From positions 1 to 7,709 of the forward strand of contig JASHSN010000337.1 of NCBI GenBank assembly GCA_030038695.1: a DNA stretch of 7,709 nt, read 5' to 3'. Below the pieces are notes generated by a model. The model worked only from the letters and a program-made list of their open reading frames with translations. It ran no database searches and had not been told where the DNA came from. The stretch's first letter is position 1; every line of letters starts with the position of its first letter. The translations under genes and the position numbers were made by a program. Shown one piece after another: positions 1 through 5,115 of the stretch. This DNA comes from Nitrososphaeraceae archaeon. GTDB taxonomy: Archaea > Thermoproteota > Nitrososphaeria > Nitrososphaerales > Nitrososphaeraceae.

Positions 1-102
1 CAGACATCAGTTTCTAATCCAGCTGAATTAGTTCAACAGCTCAAGTCACATGGAATACCTTCGAATGTGATTCAACAATTTTTAAATTCGCCTAATCCCT
101 GA
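1..102 (+). CDS. C-terminal end of an unidentified protein, cut by the window edge
   Basis: Frame 1 is open from the first base to a TGA at 100-102 and gives 33 residues ending in FLNSPNP. The stretch AELVQQLKSHGIPSNVIQQF has the spacing of an amphipathic helix-turn-helix pair. The family cannot be named from so short a tail. A weak inverted repeat (GACAGA at 101-106, TCTGTC at 117-122) follows the stop and might act in termination, but it lacks a T-run. The start lies outside the window, so length and function are unknown. Confidence 0.5.
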   Translation, partial: QTSVSNPAELVQQLKSHGIPSNVIQQFLNSPNP

Positions 103-145
103 CAGAATATCTACCGTCTGTCAACAAGGACAAACTATTTGATGA

Positions 146-334
146 AATAATAAGCATATTTCTAGGAAAAATGGCGCTAATGGGAACCTAACCTGCAATA
201 TCGCCAGTCAGTCTAACGCACTAGGTCAGGATACATCAAATTCTGACAGTATTGCTGTTGGGGATGATTATGATTTCAGTTTTGCAGGACAGAGCAATGG
301 TAGCCCGGGTTCATGGCTGTTTTTCGAACAGTAA
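146..334 (+). pseudogene. Start-less fragment, possibly the tail of a surface or secreted protein
   Basis: After a TGA at 143-145 the frame stays open for 62 residues to TAA at 332-334. It contains no ATG, GTG or TTG that would make a sensible start. The composition is rich in Asn, Ser, Asp and Gly (NGNLTCNIASQSNALGQDTS, then AVGDDYDF), as in extracellular repeat-containing archaeal proteins. It overlaps, in antisense, the last 67 bases of the small secreted protein gene at 268-474, so both cannot be under ordinary coding constraint there. It may be a truncated gene end or a chance open frame. Confidence 0.3.
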
Positions 335-474
335 GCCGACCCCGACCAACAATTCCCACAGTTAATCCACTCACCTTTTGCCATTTTAGCGCCATATTGA
401 TAGGAGCTTGTCGCGTGGGCTATTGTTGGAGTTATAACCAATGGCAGGGACAATAACAAAATTGTTCGATTCAT
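268..474 (-). CDS. Small secreted Cys-containing protein (SSYQYG type)
   Basis: This encodes 68 residues. Residues 1-21 form a clear signal peptide (MNRTILLLSLPLVITPTIAHA with a likely cut after AHA), followed by a short mature part beginning TSSYQYGAKMAKGEW and containing Cys in the pattern CGNCW...YCSKN...LLCP. The frame could extend three codons to a GTG at 483, but the ATG at 474 is preferred because the Shine-Dalgarno-like AGGTGG (480-485 on this strand) ends 5 nt before it. From memory, small secreted proteins with an S-Y-x-x-G motif just after the signal peptide are common in soil ammonia-oxidising archaea; their function is unknown. The stop of the broken upstream frame (476-478) lies one base before the ATG, suggesting former translational coupling. 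Confidence 0.6.
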   Translation of the reverse strand: MNRTILLLSLPLVITPTIAHATSSYQYGAKMAKGEWINCGNCWSGSAYCSKNSHEPGLPLLCPAKLKS

Positions 475-475
475 T

Positions 476-1004
476 TTAACCACCTAGGTTTGTCCCTGGG
501 TTTTGGTTTTGGTCTAGTGTGGATTGGTTACTGTCTGTCTCAGATGAGTTTGAATCTAAGGCTGGTAAACTCTGATATCGGTCTAGTCCGAACAAATTGT
601 CTTCATTTGTAGCTCGAACTATTGTAGGAGTTGCGCAACTTTATGCCTCTTCCAACAAATAGTTTACATTATGTAGATGATTGAACCTTTGCAATAGCCT
701 GTTCTCCGCTGAAATATCGCTGCCTTTAGTCTCATATGTACGACAATTCTTTATGGAAAGGTTTCCGGACTTGTACTGATTTTCCCTGGTTTTCAGGAAT
801 ATTAAAAATATATGACAGGGGGCCTGCATCAGATAAGTCAGCTTCGCGCGACCAAATCCTTTTCCTAAATCTCCTGATTTTAATTCTCTGCAGATTGCTT
901 AATTCAGTAAGTTTAGCTTGTTCTGATAATGTGGTGGTGGGAGTCAAGTGCAGTCTTAACTCCGTGGTTTGAAAGACGTTTCCAGACGTGTGTGCAACTA
1001 CAAC
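476..1004 (-). pseudogene. Broken gene of unknown family: one frameshift and one in-frame stop
   Basis: Three protein-like segments follow one another on the minus strand. Segment 1 runs from 1004 to 732 without a usable ATG (a TTG at 947 is possible) and includes TTTLSEQAKLTELSNLQ and DLSDAGPLSYIFNIPENQGK. Near 735-760 the plausible reading shifts by one base into segment 2, which contains ETKGSDISAENRLLQRFN and ends at TAA 641-643. Segment 3 continues in the same frame after that stop and runs to TAA at 476-478, ending in a Ser/Asn/Asp/Gln-rich tail (NSSETDSNQS, DQNQNPGT). Read together they give about 170 residues. The family is not recognised. That the three pieces belong together is inferred from frame continuity and composition. 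Confidence 0.4.
480..485 (-). promoter_or_regulatory. Shine-Dalgarno-like AGGTGG for the small secreted protein
   Basis: On the minus strand AGGTGG lies 5 nt before the ATG at 474. It sits in the last codons of the upstream broken frame and decides the start in favour of this ATG over the in-frame GTG nine bases earlier. Confidence 0.5.
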
Positions 1005-1123
1005 CTAGGTGTTCTGATTGCAATTTCAAAAAGGAAAAGGAAACTAACGTCTGAATGTTAAACATTTGTAGTTAAAATTATAATTGATATGAAACTTATC
1101 ATTTAGAAAACTTTATTTCCAGC

Positions 1124-1130
1124 CTTATAT
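1124..1130 (+). promoter_or_regulatory. Candidate TATA box for a leaderless transcript
   Basis: CTTATAT is centred about 26 nt upstream of the ATG at 1153, the archaeal spacing for a transcript that starts at the start codon. No ribosome binding site precedes that ATG, which fits a leaderless message. Confidence 0.4.
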
Positions 1131-1152
1131 TCTTCAATCATCTAAAAACGAT

Positions 1153-1308
1153 ATGTTCGAACATACGGCATACTATATAGCATCTGTTGGCCTTAGTTTT
1201 GCAGCCATCTTCCTTTCACTTGAAGCGGCATGGCACTTTACCGCTTGCAAAATTCATGACAAACCAATAAAACCGTGTTTTTACAAGCAAATTGGCATTC
1301 TAAAGTAG
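1153..1308 (+). CDS. Small single-helix membrane protein
   Basis: The frame encodes 51 residues from ATG to TAG. A short polar start (MFEHTAYY) is followed by one hydrophobic segment at about residues 7-27 (IASVGLSFAAIFLSLEAAW). A basic Cys- and Lys-containing tail follows (CKIHDKPIKPCFYKQIG). By the positive-inside rule the tail should be cytoplasmic. No family is recognised. The start is supported only by the TATA-like CTTATAT 26 nt upstream. There is no partner gene in the same orientation close by. It could be a real small membrane protein or the remnant of a larger one. Confidence 0.4.
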   Translation: MFEHTAYYIASVGLSFAAIFLSLEAAWHFTACKIHDKPIKPCFYKQIGILK

Positions 1309-1376
1309 AAATCTCATTCGGCTAGTAGTAGTGATTTTTTTCCATCTATTCATTTTATACCTCAAGCAGCCTTTAT

Positions 1377-1475
1377 ATGGTGGATTCAAAAGAGATCAAG
1401 GAAATTCATAAAAAAGTAAGCAACGGAGATATTCTGTTCACTATGGGAGAAGTTCGACTCCAACAAGATAAATAA
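1377..1475 (+). CDS. Possible 32-residue small protein, or relic
   Basis: The frame runs from ATG to TAA and encodes 32 residues with a charged, helix-prone start (MVDSKEIKEIHKKVSNGDIL) and a tail TMGEVRLQQDK. No ribosome binding site or good TATA box is visible, and the length is near the limit of chance. Another open stretch, in a different frame and with a hydrophobic segment, begins three bases before this stop, so the pair could be halves of one frameshifted gene. The family is unknown. Confidence 0.2.
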   Translation: MVDSKEIKEIHKKVSNGDILFTMGEVRLQQDK

Positions 1476-1621
1476 ATGATATCATAATAGAAGATGTCCG
1501 TTCACGTTCAGATTGGTTAACGCCAGACCAGACCATAACCATCGTCGCGGGCTTGTTCATAATCCCTTTCGTCAACTTCTCAGTCAGTCGTGAACGGACT
1601 TTTCATCTATTTGTTCGGTAG
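1472..1621 (+). pseudogene. Start-less fragment with one hydrophobic segment
   Basis: The frame opens after TAA at 1469-1471 and ends at TAG 1619-1621 (49 residues). It contains SDWLTPDQTITIVAGLFIIP and then FVNFSVSRERTF, which reads as a membrane helix with a short basic tail. No start codon is present. An 11-bp perfect inverted repeat (1496-1506 and 1589-1599) lies inside it. It may be the end of a decayed membrane protein, or chance. Confidence 0.2.
1496..1599. repeat. 11-bp perfect inverted repeat flanking 82 bp
   Basis: GTCCGTTCACG at 1496-1506 is matched by CGTGAACGGAC at 1589-1599. The arms are too far apart for a terminator and are not extended by flanking bases. No target-site duplication was seen next to them. 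It could be a short non-autonomous element relic or coincidence. Confidence 0.35.
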
Positions 1622-1779
1622 TTTGTCGTTTGGTTGAAATTTATTGATGTCTTTCAGAGGACATATTCCAATGGGGCGTATGGGACGTATTTTGCAAATT
1701 CCTTGTGTAGAAGGGAAAATGGGTGTTGTGGCTATGACATGGTGTGACTGGTTTGGCAAGCGAGATATCATTAGAAACT

Positions 1780-1980
1780 CTATAGCTGTTCTCCTGAATA
1801 CCAATCTTCGCTGGGTCTTTCATCATATGGGAAAATAACACGTTCTCGTTTAGCTTTCAAAATCTCTACCGCTGCATTTGTTATTGCCTTAGCAACGGCT
1901 TCTTTTTGTTCTTTTGTTCTTCCAGAAATTTGAATTAGAACTTGTAAAATCGAGTCACAGATTGGTATCCTGATTCTCAA
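1780..1980 (-). pseudogene. Damaged 4-oxalocrotonate tautomerase family gene
   Basis: The body is a clear 4-oxalocrotonate tautomerase-like sequence: QVLIQISGRTKEQKEAVAKA, then AITNAAVEILKAKRERV, ending PSEDWYSGEQL. Members are small (about 60-70 residues), oligomeric and use an N-terminal proline, exposed after removal of Met, as catalytic base. Here the only candidate Pro (CCA at 1963-1965) is preceded by ATA, not ATG, and is separated from the conserved core by about four extra residues (ICDS). This looks like a 9-12 base insertion plus loss of the start codon. The frame can open from TTG at 1980, but translation would then bury the proline. About one or two residues also seem to be missing around RERVIFPYDE. 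It is most likely a recent pseudogene; a non-catalytic descendant is the alternative. Confidence 0.7.
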
Positions 1981-2057
1981 GGGACTAGAAAATATGAAGC
2001 TGGAAACCTACCCATAACAACGAAAGACTAAAACAAGTCTCCATCGTTAATGCAATT

Positions 2058-2234
2058 ATGAAGACATTATCTTGTCGAGACGCTGGATGTGATTGCGATT
2101 ACGTTGCAAAAGGCGAAACAGAAGAAGATGTTTTAAGAGATGCAACGCAACATGGCATAAAAGAACATGGAAAAACAGATAAAGACATGATTCAAATACA
2201 CGATAATCTCAAAGCATCTATTCGCAACTCCTAA
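2058..2234 (+). CDS. DUF1059 domain small protein
   Basis: The gene encodes 58 residues from ATG to TAA. The sequence follows the DUF1059 pattern along its whole length: MKTLSCRDAGCDCDYVAKG, then ETEEDVLRDATQHGIKEHGK and a short C-terminal helix ending ASIRNS. The family is short (about 55-65 residues), frequent in soil bacteria and Thaumarchaea, and of unknown function. The paired Cys (C6, C11, C13) and late His residues (H32, H36) are conserved in style and could bind a metal, but this is inference. No Shine-Dalgarno sequence precedes the ATG and no convincing TATA box is seen. A GGCCTC/GAGGCC hairpin lies 40 nt after the stop. It appears intact and monocistronic. Confidence 0.85.
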   Translation: MKTLSCRDAGCDCDYVAKGETEEDVLRDATQHGIKEHGKTDKDMIQIHDNLKASIRNS

Positions 2235-2260
2235 CGACAGTTTGGCCTTCTTGTGTAACT

Positions 2261-2437
2261 CTAACTATGCCACCGGCCTCCAGAGGCCGTGTTTTGAGCT
2301 CGAGTTCTATGATAAAATAGATCGCCTATAACGGCATAGACATTTTTATCAGGTCTAATCTGATTTTGCATAGGTAAACTAAATCCAAATGTAGCTCCTT
2401 CACCTTCAGGATAATTATTCTTACCCCATATCTTAGC
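2261..2437 (-). pseudogene. Relic of the C-terminal end of a sensor histidine kinase
   Basis: After a TGA at 2438-2440, 58 residues are open to TAG at 2261-2263. The first part reads AKIWGKNNYPEGEGATFGFS followed by LPM. This matches the end of the HATPase domain of histidine kinases, where G-G-x-I-W-x-x-N is followed by a charged turn and G-A-T-F-x-F-x-L-P. The nucleotide-binding N, G1 and F boxes, the His-containing dimerisation domain and any start codon are absent, and the DNA upstream does not continue the alignment in any frame. The tail after LPM (about 35 residues) is unlike the family. It is therefore a non-functional fragment. The orphan response regulator at 5832-6221 has no kinase beside it, but nothing links the two. 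Confidence 0.7.
2275..2288 (+). terminator. Candidate hairpin terminator after the DUF1059 gene
   Basis: GGCCTC (2275-2280) and GAGGCC (2283-2288) can form a perfect 6-bp G+C-rich stem with a 2-nt gap, followed by GTGTTTTG. It lies 40 nt downstream of the DUF1059 stop. The T-run is weak, and the hairpin falls within the histidine kinase relic on the other strand, so it may be fortuitous. Confidence 0.3.
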
Positions 2438-2590
2438 TCAAAAGGCGGAAAATATCATAAAGCATCACAAAGAATCCACAATTTTGCGATGGGTTACATT
2501 ATCAGAGATGGTTAACCCTCTAATGAATCGAAATCTGCTAATAACCCAAAAACAGGTGAGCTGCGTGAGGAATAAGGGTGCTACTACTAA

Positions 2591-2598
2591 AAATTTAA
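2591..2598 (+). promoter_or_regulatory. Possible TATA box of the VOC gene
   Basis: AAATTTAA ends about 26 nt before the GTG at 2624, compatible with an archaeal leaderless promoter. The surrounding DNA is A+T-rich, so the match is weak on its own. Confidence 0.3.
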
Positions 2599-2623
2599 CA
2601 CAGATAATAAGACAAAAAATATT

Positions 2624-3022
2624 GTGAAAGTATACAAGATTTCTGCCATCACCCTATCAATTGAAAATATGGAAAAGTCATGCAAGTTTTATTCTAGAGT
2701 ACCCGGTTTTAAGATTGTATACGGTGGATCTATCGATGATACATTTACAACATTTAAGATAGGTGAGGATATTACTATGTATCTCAATTTAGAGCTGAGG
2801 ACTAACACTCTTACGCATGTTGACAATAGGAGAAATTTTGGCAGAATAATATTCTATACTGAAGATGTGGATGGACTATACTCATACTTCAAAAATGATG
2901 TTTCTATATCAAAATTAGTATCATTTGAAAAAGAACCTACGGATGCTTTATGGGGTGAAAGATTCTTTCATATACGAGACCCAGACGGTTATCAGCTATC
3001 ATTTGCAATGCCAATAAGTTAA
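2624..3022 (+). CDS. VOC (glyoxalase/bleomycin-resistance/dioxygenase fold) protein without the usual metal ligands
   Basis: The gene encodes 132 residues and spans one full VOC domain. The first beta-alpha-beta-beta-beta unit includes ITLSIENMEKSCKFYSRVPG (residues 9-28). The second includes FGRIIFYTEDVDGLYSYF (72-89) and ends with FFHIRDPDGYQLSF (114-127). In metal-dependent members (glyoxalase I, extradiol dioxygenases, FosA-type) ligands sit at a His before the first strand core, a His before the second module's first strand, and a Glu after the DPDG turn. Here these places hold Ala8, Arg74/Ile75 and Ser126. That fits a metal-free binding protein, such as the bleomycin-binding type, better than an enzyme; the substrate is unknown. 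The GTG start at 2624 is supported by an A/T-rich TATA-like site about 28 nt upstream. The gene looks intact. Confidence 0.85.
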   Translation: MKVYKISAITLSIENMEKSCKFYSRVPGFKIVYGGSIDDTFTTFKIGEDITMYLNLELRTNTLTHVDNRRNFGRIIFYTEDVDGLYSYFKNDVSISKLVSFEKEPTDALWGERFFHIRDPDGYQLSFAMPIS

Positions 3023-3094
3023 AAGAGCAACTAATGTCTGACTGGTCCATCTAGATATTGTCTCATGATGCCTGGAACAGATAGGATGGTTAGA

Positions 3095-3358
3095 TCATCG
3101 TTTTATCTTCATTATTTTCGTTAATATCATATCCAAAATTATCTTTGGGTGAAAAAGTACTAAAGGAGATTTAACCATATGCATCATTTCAAAAAATGAT
3201 TTTGTAGCAATATGACTCTTGGGTCCTAAAAGCATTACATGATTTGAATATTTTTGTATTAACCTAGTAAAAAGGTTAGAACTTTCACTTGTTCCCAATA
3301 GCCAAGGAAATGAATTTGAAAGACCAGAATGAGCTTCAAGCCATATGTGGATATGATG
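3095..3358 (-). pseudogene. Unassigned frame without a good start codon
   Basis: The frame is open from just after TAG at 3359-3361 to TGA at 3095-3097 and gives 87 residues. It reads like protein: HHIHIWLEAHSGLSNSFPWL, then LFTRLIQKYSNHVMLLGPKS and FEMMHMVKSPLVLFHPK, ending in a basic tail IMKIKR. The only candidate starts are TTG at 3298 (67 residues) or internal ATGs within the conserved-looking part, so the N-terminus is probably lost. No family is recognised and no ribosome binding site or TATA box is evident. It is most simply the 3' part of a truncated gene. Confidence 0.3.
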
Positions 3359-3447
3359 CTATAGCTTTTGTGTCGAGAGCCAGAGTAGCCGCGGTTATAG
3401 TCTAACAGCCCATAATCCTTAAATGATTATCAGGCTGCCATTGGTTA

Positions 3448-3849
3448 ATGACCGCAAACCCTTTCGCTGACCAGAAAAACCCGACAACTCGCATATTCCT
3501 TTGTTGTTTACACAATCGAACACATACTAATGAGGGCCGCCGCAATGGATTGATGGCTATTGAAGTTTATAATAAGATGGAGGAAGGACGAGGACCGCCC
3601 TATGCGGAAGGAGCTGATAGGTTTTGGATAATCTATCAATTGGTCACTGCTTGTGAAGAGAAAGGATATATTGAGCGCTGGTGGTGGCTTCCACCCAACC
3701 TACGCTGGGGGCTAGGAAAGTTATGGTGGTCGCCGGCGTGGTTTGACATAATCAGAATAACTCCTGACGGAATTAGACTTTGTAACTCTATAGAAGAGGA
3801 TGGTAAATCATATTGTGCCAGTGGTAAAGCACCTAGTTGCAAAGACTAG
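3448..3849 (+). CDS. Trp-rich hypothetical protein with a possible winged-helix region
   Basis: The frame encodes 133 residues from the only upstream ATG (an in-frame stop lies eight codons before it). The N-terminal 30 residues look unstructured. From about residue 31 it reads EGRRNGLMAIEVYNKMEEG and RFWIIYQLVTACEEKGYIER, then a striking Trp-rich segment (WWWLPPNLRWGLGKLWWSPAW), then FDIIRITPDGIRLCNSIEED. The order helix, EKGYIE, hydrophobic strand, ITPDGIRL resembles a winged-helix domain, in which the last element often reads L-T-x-x-G. This is a pattern-level resemblance only. Eight Trp in 133 residues is unusual. No ribosome binding site is seen. It stands alone, and its base composition is more G+C-rich than the VOC gene upstream, which may point to separate origin. 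Confidence 0.55.
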   Translation: MTANPFADQKNPTTRIFLCCLHNRTHTNEGRRNGLMAIEVYNKMEEGRGPPYAEGADRFWIIYQLVTACEEKGYIERWWWLPPNLRWGLGKLWWSPAWFDIIRITPDGIRLCNSIEEDGKSYCASGKAPSCKD

Positions 3850-3941
3850 TTTACATGGAAGTATACATGGTATACCTCTTCAATTTAAATCAGACCTTAC
3901 CAAGATATTATCCGAAACAAACTCAAACTCTAGATAATCCC

Positions 3942-4232
3942 TCATTTCTTCCTCACACTACCTTCTTGATACCCAGCACTTGTACCATCTCCATACTTTG
4001 GCATCGTCTTAATAATTTCAGCGATCTCACCTTGGCCATCGTCTTTCTTAACCAACTTGGACAGTCTCATCACATCTCCGATGTCTCCCTGCTGTTCCCA
4101 TGTCTCTTCTGCAATTATCAGAGCTGTCTCCTCCGACAACTTGGGGCACACTTTAACCGCGATCTGTAGGGATTGCTCTCTAGAATATTTAGGAAGGTAA
4201 AGACTGATATCTGGATTATTTAGCGGCTACGA
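3942..4232 (-). pseudogene. Helix-rich fragment of unknown family, probably truncated
   Basis: The minus-strand frame is open from just after a TAG near 4233-4235 to TGA at 3942-3944, about 96 residues. It contains NPDISLYLPKYSREQSLQIA, VCPKLSEETALIIAEETWEQ and GEIAEIIKTMPKYGDG, and ends SVRKK. It is strongly charged and helix-prone, so it is far more protein-like than the Cys/Leu/Ser-rich reading of the opposite strand. The only starts are GTG at 4151 (69 residues) or none. It may belong to the same decayed gene as the fragments at 4259-4500, which lie upstream on the same strand in other frames. Confidence 0.4.
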
Positions 4233-4258
4233 GTATCAAACCGGCGCAAGGTGAGATT

Positions 4259-4500
4259 TTAGTACACATCACTAAATGAAGGTATGCTCCCTTGACACCA
4301 TTTTTTGCTCATATCTAACAAAGATTTCCACTTTGGTTCTTTTTTCACACATTTCCATAAGTATTATATGGAGGATTATCCACTACTGTAGTACAATTGT
4401 CTAACCGTAATCGCTTTGGAACGGTACGTCGAAATTCATCATCATATAAACTAGATGACAAATACCACAAATGATACTCGTCTATGATCTTTATAAATGT
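4259..4500 (-). pseudogene. Frameshifted relic with an adenine-methyltransferase-like DNPPY motif
   Basis: One frame reads down to TGA at 4345-4347 and includes FIKIIDEYHLWYLSSSLYDD, then RRTVPKRLRLDNCTTVVDNP and PYNTYGNV. The DNPPY (4366-4380) preceded by hydrophobic residues (TTVV) looks like motif IV, (D/N/S)PP(Y/F), of N6-adenine DNA methyltransferases. A second frame, from 4348 to TAA at 4259-4261, continues plausibly (KKEPKWKSLLDMSKKWCQGS). Joining them needs one frameshift at 4346-4350. No motif I (FxGxG-type SAM-binding) segment is visible. The upper end is arbitrary, because the frame runs on into the antisense of the secreted protein gene at 4520. The methyltransferase reading rests on one short motif and could be chance. 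Confidence 0.3.
4490..4497 (+). promoter_or_regulatory. TATA box of the secreted repeat protein gene
   Basis: TTTATAAA is a near-ideal archaeal TATA box centred 26-27 nt before the ATG at 4520. With no ribosome binding site present, it indicates a leaderless transcript and favours that ATG over the in-frame ATG at 4484, which would lie upstream of the TATA box. Confidence 0.65.
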
Positions 4501-4519
4501 TGGAATAGATAACGTATCA

Positions 4520-5005
4520 ATGCAAACTATCCAGTTCTTAGTGTTAACAACAGCGATCGCATCATTGATAGCGGGTCTTAGTGTCTCACAAGTGGCACAC
4601 GCACAATCGCAGGGCACTTGTGCGGTAGGTTCCAATACGTCCCCTCCAGCCCCCGCCGGCATGACCAACCCCACCACCAACCCCACGTCAGGGAATCCTC
4701 ATTGTTTTGATCCAGAACAACAACCGTCGTCGGCAACCCCGCCATCCGGCTCTCCTCTCTGCTCTGCAACATCCGGCTGTCCCACCGGATGCGCCGGTTC
4801 CGCGCCGACTGCAACATGTTCTGGCGGCCCAACAGGCAACCACCCACAGTCTCTTAATCCCCAAGGCAAAGTCGTAGGCAATCCACACGAGGAGCCAGCT
4901 GGTCCGCTAAATCTAGGGAGTGGCTGCTCAGCAGGTCAGGCTGGTCCATGCAATCAAAACCCAGCAGGAGATATTGTAGGCGATCCACACTCCAGTACGA
5001 GATGA
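4520..5005 (+). CDS. Secreted Cys/Pro/Gly-rich low-complexity protein with NPxGxxVGxPH repeats
   Basis: The gene encodes 161 residues. Residues 1-28 are a classical signal peptide (MQTIQFLVLTTAIASLIAGL then SVSQVAHA), with likely cleavage at AHA/Q. The mature part is rich in Pro, Gly, Ser, Thr and Asn and has eight Cys, an even number that would allow disulfides outside the cell. A short motif recurs: NPQGKVVGNPH (residues 113-123) and NPAGDIVGDPH (147-157), with a shorter GNPHC at 58-62. The ORF could be extended 12 codons to ATG 4484, but the TATA box at 4490-4497 rules for the ATG at 4520. It is visibly more G+C-rich than its surroundings. No family is recognised; an extracellular structural or metal-binding role (via His and Cys) is a guess. 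A candidate terminator and a damaged copy of the repeat follow. Confidence 0.75.
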   Translation: MQTIQFLVLTTAIASLIAGLSVSQVAHAQSQGTCAVGSNTSPPAPAGMTNPTTNPTSGNPHCFDPEQQPSSATPPSGSPLCSATSGCPTGCAGSAPTATCSGGPTGNHPQSLNPQGKVVGNPHEEPAGPLNLGSGCSAGQAGPCNQNPAGDIVGDPHSSTR

Positions 5006-5115
5006 TCTGTCCAAGTAGCATCGGGGTTAAATCCCCTACCCATTTTTGTTATTGATAACAATGATGCTATGCACAACCGAATAATCCCCAAGGCAAAATC
5101 ATAGGCAATCCTCAC
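4856..5115 (+). repeat. Coding repeat NPxGxxxGxPH in three copies
   Basis: A 33-base unit lies at 4856-4888 and recurs at 5083-5115 with 30 of 33 bases identical. A more divergent copy lies at 4958-4990. The first and third in order of position within the gene (4856 and 4958) are in frame, while the 5083 copy is beyond the gene's stop codon and in another frame. The units encode NPQGKVVGNPH, NPAGDIVGDPH and NPQGKIIGNPH. Confidence 0.75.
5023..5047 (+). terminator. Candidate terminator after the secreted repeat protein
   Basis: GGGG (5023-5026) and CCCC (5033-5036) can pair around a 6-nt loop, and a run of five T follows at 5043-5047. It lies 18 nt after the stop codon. The stem is short, but in archaea the T-run alone can suffice. 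Confidence 0.4.

Noticed and set aside
736..972. Plus-strand 78-residue open frame from ATG 736
   Set aside because: It is antisense to the better minus-strand relic and has a Ser/Leu/Cys-rich shadow composition with no promoter or ribosome binding site.
1607..1841. Three open frames (two minus, one plus) between 1607 and 1841
   Set aside because: They overlap each other and the 3' part of the tautomerase relic. None has a recognisable motif or start signal, and the composition (Pro/His/Ile or Met/Trp/Gly) looks like mutual shadows.
2491..2518. Inverted repeat GGGTTA/TAACCC in the gap 2438-2623
   Set aside because: The six-base arms with a 16-nt loop and no T-run are expected by chance. Otherwise this gap holds only the possible TATA box of the VOC gene.
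3837..4169. Plus-strand 110-residue frame
   Set aside because: It is rich in Leu, Ser, Pro, Thr and Cys and lies opposite a charged, helix-prone minus-strand frame, so it is most likely a shadow.
4578..4888. Several minus-strand frames opposite the secreted repeat protein
   Set aside because: They arise because the G+C-rich plus-strand gene lacks stop codons in antisense. The plus gene has a signal peptide and a TATA box, while these have none.
4856..5115. Three similar 33-base units considered as a CRISPR array
   Set aside because: The copies are coding, unequally spaced (102 and 125 bases) and diverged, so they are a protein repeat.
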